Shown piece by piece: positions 44,799 to 54,342 of a DNA stretch of 64,000 nucleotides; positions within the stretch are counted from its first letter, which is position 1; every line of letters starts with the position of its first letter. The notes under the pieces are model-generated. The model was not told the origin of the DNA and ran no database searches. It worked only from the letters and a program-made list of their open reading frames with translations. The DNA lies in assembly GCF_002156875.1 (NCBI RefSeq), contig NZ_NCSY01000006.1, forward strand, positions 62,001-126,000. Reading direction: 5' to 3'. The DNA comes from Bacillus sp. EAC (GTDB lineage Bacteria; Bacillota; Bacilli; Bacillales; Bacillaceae_G). The position numbers were made by a program, and so were the translations under genes.

Positions 44799-47018
44799 AT
44801 GAGAAATTTTATGATTGCTTTACTCAGTTTATCAATTTTCATTTCTACTTCCATCCATTCTTTTGCCGAAAAGAATAAAGAGATTTATCTAACTAAGAGA
44901 AGTTCAATTTCGGAAAAAACATTAGATTATGCAAATCAAATTCTAAATGGTGAACTTTTTGTTTCTCCAAACTATCCAGCTTATAAAGTAAATAAGTCAA
45001 TAAACTGGAAAGAAGATCCCTACCATAAGACTACTTGGCGCTTATATTATCAAAGTATGGATACACTTAGCTATTTAACAAATGCATACGAAATGACAAA
45101 TGATACAAAATATTTAAATTATGGTTTGAGCTTAATTCAGTCTTTTTGGCAATTCAATCATAACCCTGATAAGGCAACAGATTCATATACGTACGAAGCA
45201 CATGCAATTGGAAACCGTACGAATAATTTAATGTATTTTTATCATTTTTATGCTAATTCCCCTATCGCTACAGAAAGCAATAAAAATTATCTAAAAACCA
45301 TACTAAGAAAACACGGTAGAATCTTAAATGATTCAAAATACTATAATTTCCGTTCAAATCATGGAATATATCAAGACCGTGCATTACTTGAACTTTCCGC
45401 ATACTTCCCAGCAGAAGATGAAAGTGTAGTCTGGAGAAAAAACGCTATAAATAGAACAAATGAGCATATTAAACGAGATTTTACTGAAGATGGCTTACAT
45501 AAAGAACACAGTCCAATGTATTTTTCTATCGTTTTAGACTTAATAAATGATATGAATCAAATAGCCAAGGATAATGAATTATCAAAACTCATATTAAGAG
45601 CTCAAAATGCCTTTTCTAAGCTAGTTTTATCTGATTTTACACTTCCAGGGATAGGCGATTCAGATTATACCGACGCACCTACCACTACTACTTTTTCAGA
45701 GCTAGATCCTGAATATGAATATATTTTAACGCGTGGAAAAAATGGCAAACAACCCGCTCTAGTGAACAATATTTCTAATTCAGTAGTTGTGATCCGAGAT
45801 GGCTTTGGATTGAACACTTCTTCAATCGTTTTTAATGCAAGTAATTTTAGTGCAGTCCACAAACATGCTGATGATTTATCTTTTCTATTAACGCAGAATG
45901 GACAACCGATTTTTATAGATAGTGGTAAATATAGTTATGATACGAAGGATCCTATCCAAAGGTATTTGCGTTCAACTTTTGCTCATAATGTTGTGACAGT
46001 GGATGGAAAATCATATCCAATTTCAATTGACAATGCAGGTAAAACGAAGATCTCAAATTTCATCGATAATTCTACTAGTGTCATAATTACTGGTGAACAT
46101 ACAATTTATAATGGGGTATCAGTATTTCGTACTTTAATATACTTAAAAGAAAAAAAAGTCATATTAATTCAGGATGAAATACTATCAGATATCTCTCACA
46201 AAACAAATCAAGTTTTTAATATCGCACAAGATCTTTTAACTCAAGCAATAAATCCTACTACCATTTTATTGAATAAAACAATTACGTTGAAACAACATAA
46301 GTCTTCAATTTTCACAGAATATTTTGGTCAAAGCTCGCCATTACGAGGATTTGCATCGACGAGTTTTAATCAATATTACCCGATAAAACAACTCGATTTC
46401 GAATCAAATGGTAAAAACATACAGTATTTTACTAGTATTAGTACGACTCCAATTACAGTATCTAATTTTTCACTTAAAGAAGACCAATACACTGTTACTT
46501 TGTCCGATGGTTCGATTTATAAAATTACCAAACCAATTACTACTCCATTTGTAAACGAAGTATCTGATCACAGTACTAAAATAAGCGGATTCACACAAGG
46601 AAAAGCACAAATAATTATCAATAACGGACAAAAACTAATTGCGCGAGGACAAGCAAACGCTTCTGGAAATTTTTCGATTAGAATTCCGTTACAGGTATCT
46701 GGTAGAACACTGACAATCACAGTAATAAATAAAAATTTACTTAATAGAGCTAAAAATGAAATTATCGTAAAAGATAAAACTGTACCCACTTTAGAAACAA
46801 TCACATACAATCCGAAAACTAAAACAATAAGTGGGAAAACAGATAAAAATAGTAACATTACATTCAAAATTAATCAGAAAACATATTCAACTAAATCAGA
46901 TATATTTGGCAATTTCACAATAAGATTTCCTGAATTAAAAAGCGGCTCTTCTATCACGGTAAACGCTACTGATTTAAGTGGCAATACTAGTATGACAAAA
47001 ATTGTAAAGGTTCAGTAA
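44799..47018 (+). CDS. Secreted heparinase II/III-like polysaccharide lyase with C-terminal Ig-like repeats
   Basis: 739 residues. Signal peptide (ALLSLSIFISTSIHSFA, about 1-23). Next an alpha/alpha toroid (about 25-310; NYGLSLIQSFWQFN, YEAHAIGNRTNNLMYFYHF, NHGIYQDRALLEL) and a beta-sandwich (about 330-600; FSAVHKHADDLSFLLTQNGQPIFIDSGKYSYD, the HKHAD-x-L-S segment with the Tyr/His active region), as in Hepar_II/III and alginate lyases. Two Ig-like domains follow (about 580-660 and 665-739; TDKNSNITFKINQKTYSTKSDIFGNFTIRF). SD GGAGG. Probably cuts an acidic polysaccharide outside the cell; the substrate is unknown. Confidence 0.82.
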   Translation: MRNFMIALLSLSIFISTSIHSFAEKNKEIYLTKRSSISEKTLDYANQILNGELFVSPNYPAYKVNKSINWKEDPYHKTTWRLYYQSMDTLSYLTNAYEMTNDTKYLNYGLSLIQSFWQFNHNPDKATDSYTYEAHAIGNRTNNLMYFYHFYANSPIATESNKNYLKTILRKHGRILNDSKYYNFRSNHGIYQDRALLELSAYFPAEDESVVWRKNAINRTNEHIKRDFTEDGLHKEHSPMYFSIVLDLINDMNQIAKDNELSKLILRAQNAFSKLVLSDFTLPGIGDSDYTDAPTTTTFSELDPEYEYILTRGKNGKQPALVNNISNSVVVIRDGFGLNTSSIVFNASNFSAVHKHADDLSFLLTQNGQPIFIDSGKYSYDTKDPIQRYLRSTFAHNVVTVDGKSYPISIDNAGKTKISNFIDNSTSVIITGEHTIYNGVSVFRTLIYLKEKKVILIQDEILSDISHKTNQVFNIAQDLLTQAINPTTILLNKTITLKQHKSSIFTEYFGQSSPLRGFASTSFNQYYPIKQLDFESNGKNIQYFTSISTTPITVSNFSLKEDQYTVTLSDGSIYKITKPITTPFVNEVSDHSTKISGFTQGKAQIIINNGQKLIARGQANASGNFSIRIPLQVSGRTLTITVINKNLLNRAKNEIIVKDKTVPTLETITYNPKTKTISGKTDKNSNITFKINQKTYSTKSDIFGNFTIRFPELKSGSSITVNATDLSGNTSMTKIVKVQ

Positions 47019-47269
47019 AATGCAATTAATCGATTTGATTTTAATTCTTTATGTGACTTCGTGTTAATAATTTCTATTAGCTCTGTTGTATTTTAAAGTT
47101 ACTTTCGACAAATTGATAAAATAGATAATCATCGAAACTCATACAAAAAATTGCAACAGAGACTCCTTAGATCGAAACGAACGTGTGTCTCTTAGCGGTT
47201 TTCCACTATAAGAGTGGATTCTCATGCAAATTTTTAATCTTGTTTAACAGAGACTTCATTTAAAAAATA

Positions 47270-47340
47270 TTGAACACATACCGCCTTGCAGACTATAATT
47301 AGAAAGTGACTGTTTAAATTCTGTTCCTTCTATAAGGAAC
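47270..47340 (+). promoter_or_regulatory. Sigma-A promoter and leader hairpin of yfmM
   Basis: TTGAAC (47270-47275), 18 bp, TATAAT (47294-47299); the transcribed leader then contains GTTCCTT-CTAT-AAGGAAC (47323-47340). The 365-bp gap from 47019 holds no gene I can support. Confidence 0.65.
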
Positions 47341-47383
47341 ATAACGATATTAGCAAATGAAAAAATAGAAAAGGTGTAGATTA

Positions 47384-48940
47384 ATGAGTATATTAACTGT
47401 AAAAAACTTAAGTCATGGCTTTGGTGATCGTGCAATATTTAATGATGTTTCTTTCCGTTTATTAAAAGGCGAACATATCGGATTAATCGGTGCGAATGGT
47501 GAAGGTAAATCAACTTTCATGAATATCGTAACAGGTAAATTACAACCTGATGAGGGTAAAGTAGAATGGTCTAAAAAAGTACGTGTAGGTTATTTAGATC
47601 AACATGCCGTCCTACAAGCAGGAATGACAATTCGCGATGTGTTAAGTAGCGCATTCCAATATATGTTTGATATGGAAAACGAAATAAATGATTTATATGT
47701 TAAAATGGCTGACGCTACTCCTGAAGAAATGGAAAAAATGCTTGAGGATGTTGGCATTTTACAAGACACTTTAACTAATAATGATTTCTATATTATCGAT
47801 GCAAAAGTTGAAGAAATTGCTCGTGGTCTTGGTTTAGAAGATATTGGCCTTGAACGAGATGTTAATGAATTATCTGGTGGTCAAAGAACAAAAGTTCTTC
47901 TTGCTAAACTTCTATTAGAGAAACCAGATATTTTATTACTAGATGAGCCTACAAACTATCTGGATGAACAACATATCGAGTGGTTAAAACGCTATTTAAA
48001 TGAATATGAAAATGCGTTCATCTTAATTTCACATGATATTCCATTCTTAAATAGTGTAATTAATTTAATTTATCATATGGAAAATCAAGAATTAAATCGT
48101 TATGTAGGTGACTACGATAACTTTATGGGCATCTATGAAATGAAAAAATCTCAATTAGAATCCGCATTCAAACGTCAACAGCAAGAGATTTCTGAGCTTA
48201 AAGACTTTGTTGCACGTAACAAGGCTCGTGTATCAACTCGAAATATGGCAATGTCTCGTCAAAAGAAACTTGATAAAATGGACGTAATTGAACTTGCTAG
48301 AGAAAAACCAAAACCAGAATTCCATTTTAAACCAGCACGTACTTCAGGCAAGCTAGTGTTTGAAGCAAAAAATCTTGTGATTGGTTATGATGAACCACTT
48401 TCTCAACCATTAAACTTACGAATGGAACGTGGTCAAAAAATTGCACTAGTTGGGGCAAATGGAATTGGGAAAACAACATTAATGCGTAGTTTACTTGGAG
48501 ATATCAAGCCAATTTCAGGTGAAGTTGACCGTGGAGAATTCCTTCATATCGGATATTTTGAACAAGAAGTAAAAAACGATAATAATAAAACTTGTATTGA
48601 AGAAGTATGGGACACTTTCCCTTCATTTACGCAATACGAAGTTCGAGCAGCACTTGCAAAATGTGGCTTAACAACAAAACATATTGAAAGTAAAGTTGCA
48701 GTATTAAGTGGTGGTGAAAAGGCAAAAGTTCGTTTATGTAAACTGATTAATGAAGAAACAAACTTACTTGTACTCGATGAGCCTACAAACCATTTAGACG
48801 TTGATGCAAAAGCTGAATTAAAACGTGCATTACAAGAATATAAAGGTAGTATTTTAATTATCTGTCACGAACCTGAGTTCTACCAAGGCCTTGTAACAGA
48901 TGTATGGAACGGTGAAAACTGGACAACTAAAGTATTCTAA
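47384..48940 (+). CDS. yfmM: ABC-F family ATPase (YfmM-like)
   Basis: 518 residues with two ABC domains and no membrane part. Walker A GLIGANGEGKSTFMN (about 33-47) and ALVGANGIGKTTLMR (about 355), signatures LSGGQRTKVLLAK and LSGGEKAKVRLCK, Walker B LLLDEPTNYLD and LVLDEPTNHLD, with a charged interdomain linker (MKKSQLESAFKRQQQEISELKDFVARNKARVSTRN). ABC-F proteins act in trans on the ribosome. Length and opening MSILTVKNLSHGFGDRAIFN match YfmM. SD AGGTG. Confidence 0.88.
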   Translation: MSILTVKNLSHGFGDRAIFNDVSFRLLKGEHIGLIGANGEGKSTFMNIVTGKLQPDEGKVEWSKKVRVGYLDQHAVLQAGMTIRDVLSSAFQYMFDMENEINDLYVKMADATPEEMEKMLEDVGILQDTLTNNDFYIIDAKVEEIARGLGLEDIGLERDVNELSGGQRTKVLLAKLLLEKPDILLLDEPTNYLDEQHIEWLKRYLNEYENAFILISHDIPFLNSVINLIYHMENQELNRYVGDYDNFMGIYEMKKSQLESAFKRQQQEISELKDFVARNKARVSTRNMAMSRQKKLDKMDVIELAREKPKPEFHFKPARTSGKLVFEAKNLVIGYDEPLSQPLNLRMERGQKIALVGANGIGKTTLMRSLLGDIKPISGEVDRGEFLHIGYFEQEVKNDNNKTCIEEVWDTFPSFTQYEVRAALAKCGLTTKHIESKVAVLSGGEKAKVRLCKLINEETNLLVLDEPTNHLDVDAKAELKRALQEYKGSILIICHEPEFYQGLVTDVWNGENWTTKVF

Positions 48941-49037
48941 ACTGAAATTTTGAAGGAACTTGGTCAGCAACCTGGAGCGAGACATAACAAAATTTAGAGT
49001 AAGCTCGTATAACTTGATATTTAAATATACCCTAAAA

Positions 49038-49077
49038 CAAAAAAGAGTGACTGATCTTCATCAGTTACTCTTTTTTA
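49038..49077. terminator. Bidirectional terminator
   Basis: AAAAAAGAGTGACTGAT / ATCAGTTACTCTTTTTT stem between yfmM and the nitroreductase gene. Confidence 0.85.
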
Positions 49078-49079
49078 TT

Positions 49080-49673
49080 TTAAAGTGTAATATTTTGACT
49101 TAATTTTATTGTCCATTCACTTGGATGTTTTCTCTTCTTCGTTGCTTTAGGTAGTGTATTAATATATCCGATGTGTAGTGCCCCTAAAATTTTTCGATTT
49201 TCTGGAATACCCATTTCATTATAAAATTGATTATCAAAAATATAAGGGTTTGTACGCCAAACCATCCCAATATTTTTTTCCCACGCTGCTAATTGTAAGT
49301 TTTGAACAAAAGAACAAGTTGCCCCTATCGCTTCTAAATTCTTTTTCTCATTTTCTGTATGTTCTGTCGTAATGATTAAATGCATTGGCGTTTCAATTAT
49401 ATACGTACTAAAAAACTCCACTGATTTTTTAATTTTTTCAACTGTATATGTATCAGTTAGTTCCATACGTTGATAACTATCTACGATTTTTGAAGCGTAA
49501 AATTCCTTTTCTTTTTCTTCTGAAACCATAATGAATTGCCAAGGTTCTTCTTTACTATGAAAAGGTGCATATGAAGCTGCTTCAAGGAGTTCCATAAGTA
49601 TTTCTTCTGAAACCGGATCTTTTTTAGTATCTCTTATCGTTCTTCTATTTTTAATTGCTTCTAATATTGACAT
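49080..49673 (-). CDS. Nitroreductase family protein
   Basis: 197 residues. N-terminal MSILEAIKNRRTIRDTKKDPV with the FMN-binding RRT(I)R pattern, ELLEAASYAPFHSKEEPWQFIMVS, and C-terminal ILGALHIGY, typical of FMN NAD(P)H nitroreductases (YdjA-like). Substrate unknown. A strong Fur box upstream suggests iron-limited expression. SD AGGGAG. Confidence 0.85.
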   Translation of the reverse strand: MSILEAIKNRRTIRDTKKDPVSEEILMELLEAASYAPFHSKEEPWQFIMVSEEKEKEFYASKIVDSYQRMELTDTYTVEKIKKSVEFFSTYIIETPMHLIITTEHTENEKKNLEAIGATCSFVQNLQLAAWEKNIGMVWRTNPYIFDNQFYNEMGIPENRKILGALHIGYINTLPKATKKRKHPSEWTIKLSQNITL

Positions 49674-49723
49674 ATAAAGTTAATCTCCCTAGTATGATTT
49701 CATTTACTCATCTATTATAAATG

Positions 49724-49742
49724 GAAATGATAATCATTTTCA
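49724..49742 (-). promoter_or_regulatory. Fur box upstream of the nitroreductase gene
   Basis: GGAAATGATAATCATTTTC matches the 19-bp consensus GATAATGATAATCATTATC at 16 positions; its core TGATAATCATTTTCA fits the 7-1-7 model with one change. Confidence 0.75.
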
Positions 49743-49753
49743 ACACATAAATA

Positions 49754-49794
49754 AAAAAACAGATATGAAAGAATCAATCCCTTACATATCTGCT
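49754..49794 (-). terminator. Terminator of argS
   Basis: GCAGATATG / CATATCTG stem with a long loop and a T run on the minus strand, after argS. Confidence 0.6.
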
Positions 49795-49801
49795 TTAATC
49801 A

Positions 49802-51490
49802 TTACATCTCTTTTGGTGAACGTATTCCTAATAGTCTCAGACCTTCTTCTAAGATAGTCGAAACAGTTTTTACTAATGCAAGTCTACTTTCTAATTGATC
49901 ATCGTTTGTTAAAATATGTGTATTTCCATAATATTTGTTAAAAGCTTGAGCAAGATCAATAGTATACTTTGCAATAATAGATGGCTCAAATTGATCAAAG
50001 CTACGTGTTACTTTATTAGGAAACTCTAGTAGTAATTTGATGATCTCCCAACTATAAGTATCATCCAATCCATCTTGTTTGCTCAAATCAGGATTATCAG
50101 CTTTAGATAAAATTGAGTTAGTTCTAGCAAATGAATATTGGACATATGGTCCTGTTTCTCCTTCGAATTTCAGCATTTTTTCCAGTGAAAATTCAAAATT
50201 ATTCATTCGATCATTTTTTAAATCTTGGAAAATAATTGCTCCAACTCCAACCATTTCCGCAACTTCTTCTTTATTATTCAAAGAAGGGTTTTTTTCTGCA
50301 ATATTTTTATTTGCTAAACTAATAGCTTCTTCAATTACCTTTTCAAGTAAAACAATTTTCCCTTTACGAGTTGACATTTTTTTACCATCTTGAAGGATTA
50401 GTCCAAAAGGAACATGAACCATATTTTCTGACCATGTGAATCCCATTTTATTTAACACAGTAAATACTTGATTAAAATGTAGGGCTTGTTCTCCACCTAC
50501 AACATAAACAGCTTTATCAAAATCATATGTTTCTTTACGATAAAGTGCCGCTGCTAAATCTCTTGTAGCATATAAAGTTGCGCCGTCTGACTTACGAATT
50601 AAACACGGAGGTAAATCTTTTTCTACCATTTCAACTACATCGGCACCCTCAGATTCCACTAATAATTCTTTTTCTTCAAGTAATTTGATAATTCGATCCA
50701 TTTTGTCATTATAGAAAGCTTCTCCATTAAAACTATCAAATTCTACGCCTAATAAATCATATACCATCATGAATTCTTTAAGTGATTCCTCTCGAAACCA
50801 CTGCCATATTATTATCGCTTCTTCATTCTTTTCTTCTAATTGTTTAAACCAACTTCTTGCTTCTTCTTCAAGGTTCGGTAATTGTTTTACCTCTTCGTGA
50901 AATTTTACATATAATTTTAATAGCTCTTTAATCGGATTTGCCTTTACACTCTCCTCATTTCCCCAAAGCTTATATGCAACAATTAGCTTTCCGAACTGTG
51001 TTCCCCAGTCTCCTAAATGGTTAACCTTTATTGCTTTATATCCATTTTTCTCTGCAATTTTACCGATAGAATTTCCGATCATTGTTGAGCGTATATGCCC
51101 CATTGAAAAAGGCTTTGCTATATTAGGAGAGGAGCAATCGATTACAATTGTTTTTTCTTTTTCAAGTACTTTATTACCATATTCTTTTCCTTGATTTAAT
51201 ACGATATCAATTACTTGTTTACTAACTACTTTTTTGTTTAAAAAGCAGTTAACATATGGTCCGTTCGCCTCAACCTTTTCAATTACCTCCCCCTTAATTA
51301 GTGGCGCCAATTCATTTGCAATCATTACAGGTGATTTTTTTAATTTTTTAGCGAGTTGAAAACAAGGAAATGCTAAATCACCTTGATCAACATAACTTGG
51401 TTTTTCGATTAACTCACTAATTTCAGTAATTGTTAATGCACCATTTAATGCTTTTTCTAATTGTTCACTGTACAGTAATTCATAATTCAT
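49802..51490 (-). CDS. argS: Arginyl-tRNA synthetase
   Basis: Charges tRNA-Arg. 562 residues: N-terminal ArgS domain (about 1-90), class I HIGH variant SMGHIRSTMIGNS (about residue 130), the KMSKS variant KKMSTRKGK, and a DALR anticodon domain at the end (YVQYSFARTNSIL through LRLLGIRSPKEM). The opening and HIGH/KMS region look closer to the second ArgS of B. cereus-type bacteria than to B. subtilis ArgS; this is an impression only. The ATG follows AGAGAGGA. The T-box leader upstream controls it. Confidence 0.95.
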   Translation of the reverse strand: MNYELLYSEQLEKALNGALTITEISELIEKPSYVDQGDLAFPCFQLAKKLKKSPVMIANELAPLIKGEVIEKVEANGPYVNCFLNKKVVSKQVIDIVLNQGKEYGNKVLEKEKTIVIDCSSPNIAKPFSMGHIRSTMIGNSIGKIAEKNGYKAIKVNHLGDWGTQFGKLIVAYKLWGNEESVKANPIKELLKLYVKFHEEVKQLPNLEEEARSWFKQLEEKNEEAIIIWQWFREESLKEFMMVYDLLGVEFDSFNGEAFYNDKMDRIIKLLEEKELLVESEGADVVEMVEKDLPPCLIRKSDGATLYATRDLAAALYRKETYDFDKAVYVVGGEQALHFNQVFTVLNKMGFTWSENMVHVPFGLILQDGKKMSTRKGKIVLLEKVIEEAISLANKNIAEKNPSLNNKEEVAEMVGVGAIIFQDLKNDRMNNFEFSLEKMLKFEGETGPYVQYSFARTNSILSKADNPDLSKQDGLDDTYSWEIIKLLLEFPNKVTRSFDQFEPSIIAKYTIDLAQAFNKYYGNTHILTNDDQLESRLALVKTVSTILEEGLRLLGIRSPKEM

Positions 51491-51520
51491 CCGTCATCAA
51501 TCCTCTCTTGATAATAAAAT

Positions 51521-51765
51521 AAAAAACCCGTCTCTTATAAAAAGAGACGGGTTTAAATAATCCGCGGTACCACTCTAATTGCTCAATATACTTGAACCAA
51601 CTTTAATTTTGTTAACGAGGTCTTCCCCGGCATAGTCCTACTACTAATTCAGACCGCTTCTCCAAAGTGCGCTTCATCTTACTCGTTCTATTAGGCTTTC
51701 ACTATCCCTAATTCGCTAAAAGACCGTTGATAAGACTACTCTCTTCATCAAAAAATTTTCAATAT
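51521..51765 (-). promoter_or_regulatory. T-box riboswitch leader of argS (Arg, specifier CGC)
   Basis: Minus strand T-box motif AATTAGAGTGGTACCGCGG (51580-51562), then terminator AACCCGTCTCTT / AAGAGACGGGTT with a T run (51555-51521). Stem I has GAGAG and, on its 3' side, GAAG-CGC-A; the specifier CGC at 51671-51669 reads Arg. Sensing tRNA-Arg(CGC) is inferred from this codon. Confidence 0.92.
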
Positions 51766-51862
51766 TCATTTTTATCATTTAATCATATTCAATAAAATAT
51801 AACAAGAAATTTTTAATAAAAAATGACATTTTAGGCATATCAATGTAGTTCACTAACAGAGC

Positions 51863-52921
51863 TTATTTTTTTAAAACATCAACAACATAAGTAGTTAACT
51901 CTACACTTAAATCTAAATTATATGGTAATATTGCTTTCCCATTTTCCTCATAAATACTAATAATTGGTCGATCATTTAATCCTTCATTTTGCTGAATTAC
52001 ATACCCTTTCCTACCGTCATTTAAGCTAAGGAATGTTTTTTTAGGGTAAACGTAAACGGCACTACGGAATGCTTCCACATATTTAATATTTAATTTAGTC
52101 GCCACCATAGTATATAAAATTTCTAAGGCTTGGTGAGGAAGATATGCTTTTCGATATGAACGATTTGTTGTAAGTGCATCAAATATATCAGCTACACTTA
52201 TAATCATTGAAAAAGGGTGTATAAATGGTTCTTTTATTCCTCTTGGATAACCTGTTCCATTTAGAGCTTCATGATGCTCCATTACCATTTTGAGTATAAT
52301 TTTTGGCAAACCAGGATTTTCAGTTAACATTTGATATCCTAATACAGGATGGGTTTTTATGATAGAAAACTCTTCGTTAGTTAATGGACCTTCTTTAAGT
52401 AGAATTTCTTTAGGAATACTTAATTTACCAATATCATGTAGAAGTCCACCTAAAGTTAGCATTTTTAAGTCTTCTTTTATTAATCTCAGTTCATTCCCAA
52501 TAGCTAAAACATACAGAGCTACATTTAATGAGTGTTCATAAAGATAATTATCGTATTCATAAACAGTTGAGAGTAATGAAGATAAATCTCTCTTTTTGGA
52601 AGTTTCTTCTATTAATTGATCTACAATCGGAAAGAAATTCTGTGAGACAAATTCAACACTTAATCCATTTTCAATATTTGATACATTCGTATAAACTTTT
52701 TCTATTTCATTAAGAACTTCTCTTTTATTTAACGATGTCTCAATTCTTTCCGAATTTTCATCATTTAATTCGATATCTTTGAAATCAAACTTTTTTAATC
52801 GATTCAGCATTTCTTTTGTTAAAGGAATATTTTCACGTACTAATACTTTTCCATCCTTACTAATAATCGGTTTTTCTATTTTTATTCCTTCTTTTAAATT
52901 CAGTGTATCTATTAAACTCAT
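51863..52921 (-). CDS. HD-GYP domain phosphodiesterase
   Basis: 352 residues. An N-terminal sensor-like region (about 1-125, beta-rich opening IKIEKPIISKDGKVLVRENIPLT) precedes an HD-GYP domain: HSLNVALYVLAIG, GGLLHDIGKLSIP, HPVLGYQML, MEHHEALNGTGYPRG, SVADIFDALTTNRSYRKA. This family degrades cyclic di-GMP. No membrane segment. The start is the ATG at 52921 behind AGAGGA. A short C-terminal extension (after about 300) is of unknown role. Confidence 0.88.
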   Translation of the reverse strand: MSLIDTLNLKEGIKIEKPIISKDGKVLVRENIPLTKEMLNRLKKFDFKDIELNDENSERIETSLNKREVLNEIEKVYTNVSNIENGLSVEFVSQNFFPIVDQLIEETSKKRDLSSLLSTVYEYDNYLYEHSLNVALYVLAIGNELRLIKEDLKMLTLGGLLHDIGKLSIPKEILLKEGPLTNEEFSIIKTHPVLGYQMLTENPGLPKIILKMVMEHHEALNGTGYPRGIKEPFIHPFSMIISVADIFDALTTNRSYRKAYLPHQALEILYTMVATKLNIKYVEAFRSAVYVYPKKTFLSLNDGRKGYVIQQNEGLNDRPIISIYEENGKAILPYNLDLSVELTTYVVDVLKK

Positions 52922-53148
52922 TTCAAATCCTCTTATCAATGTTATTTAGTAAATATGTAAATATGTAAATAAACGATCTAAATCAAACTTATTTTAAATT
53001 AAGTATAACAAATAAAGTAAAATTTTATTTGTTTAATTCAAAATAATCAAAAAAGTTAATTAAGATCTTACTGTAATCATTTTTTCATTCATCTAAAAAA
53101 GCACCTTTTTATGACAACCTTAATAACATAGAAATTGAGGTGGAATTT

Positions 53149-54234
53149 ATGAAGAAGAACTCGATTACATTAAGTCTTTGTATGATTGTTAAAAACGAAG
53201 AATCTGTTCTTACAAGATGTCTATCATCTATTTCTAATATCGTAGACGAAATCGTAATTGTTGATACTGGATCAACCGATAATACTAAAAAAATTGCAAA
53301 GAAATTTACAGATTGTATTTTTGATTTTAAATGGATAGATGATTTTTCAGCAGCTAGGAATTACGCGTTTTCAAAGGCAACTAAGGATTATATTCTATGG
53401 TTAGACGCCGATGATATCATCACAAAAGAAAATGCAAATAAATTACTTGAACTAAAAAAATCATTAAGTACAAACGTTGACGCTGTTGCAATGAAATATC
53501 ATCTTACATTTGATGAAGATGGCAATCCAAGTTTTAGTTCGGTACGAAACCGGATTGTGAAGCGTAGCAGAAATTTTAAATGGTTTGGCTTCGTTCATGA
53601 ATACTTAGAGGTGTACGGCGAAATTATTCAGTCCGATGCTGCGATCATACATCAAAAAGATAAAGAATATTCTGATCGCAACTTAAGAATTTATGAAAAG
53701 TCAATTTCATCAGGTAAACCGTTAAGTCCCCGAGATAAATATTATTACGCAAATGAATGTTTAGATCATAAAAAATATGAAACTGCCATTGAATGGTATC
53801 GGAATTTTCTAGATGAAGGAGAAGGATGGTACGAAGATAATATACAGGCTTGTGGTAAAATGGCAGATTGCTATTTAAATTTAGATTTAAACGAAGAAGC
53901 AATTAGTAGCTGTCTAAGATCCTTTAGTTATGATAGCCCTCGAGGTGAAAATTGTTGCCGACTTGGCTATATCTACCTTCAACAGGGTGATTATCCTCGT
54001 GCAATTTCATGGTATAAAATAGCTACATTGATTGATTTACCAGCAAATAGCCCATTTATTAATCAAGTTTGTTACACCTGGCTACCCCACTTACAATTAT
54101 GTCTATGCTATAGTCGTTTAGGCGACCAACTCACTGCTAAAAAACACAATGACATAGCAGCTAGCTATGCTCCGAGTAATCCCTCTGTCATTTATAATCA
54201 AGAATATTTCCGAAACTACTTTAAAGAGCAATAA
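53149..54234 (+). CDS. Glycosyltransferase family 2 with C-terminal TPR-like repeats
   Basis: 361 residues. GT-A domain: ITLSLCMIVKNEESVLTRCLSSI, VDTGSTDNT, WIDDFSAARNYAF, and the metal-binding DxD in LWLDADDII (Asp86/88). The C-terminal half holds TPR-like helical pairs (YYANECLDHKKYETAIEWYRNFL, CCRLGYIYLQQGDYPRAISWYKIA). The layout resembles SunS-type transferases that modify proteins. The ATG at 53149 follows GAGGTGG. The next gene is a diverged tandem copy. Confidence 0.85.
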   Translation: MKKNSITLSLCMIVKNEESVLTRCLSSISNIVDEIVIVDTGSTDNTKKIAKKFTDCIFDFKWIDDFSAARNYAFSKATKDYILWLDADDIITKENANKLLELKKSLSTNVDAVAMKYHLTFDEDGNPSFSSVRNRIVKRSRNFKWFGFVHEYLEVYGEIIQSDAAIIHQKDKEYSDRNLRIYEKSISSGKPLSPRDKYYYANECLDHKKYETAIEWYRNFLDEGEGWYEDNIQACGKMADCYLNLDLNEEAISSCLRSFSYDSPRGENCCRLGYIYLQQGDYPRAISWYKIATLIDLPANSPFINQVCYTWLPHLQLCLCYSRLGDQLTAKKHNDIAASYAPSNPSVIYNQEYFRNYFKEQ

Positions 54235-54342
54235 TTCACTGTTAGTTATTTTACTAATTTCCTTCCAGTTATCTATACAATTTCAAAAACCGAATGTCAT
54301 ATTCCGTTATTAGTTTGGATTAATTTAGAAAAGAGTGATATT

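Noticed and set aside
47100-47230. Possible regulatory RNA before yfmM (CAACAGAGACTCC, TGTGTCTCTTAG)
   Set aside because: Only weak pairings are visible and it lies upstream of the likely promoter at 47270.
48950-48995. Possible repeat end after yfmM (CAACCTGGAGCGAGA)
   Set aside because: Match too short to separate from chance.
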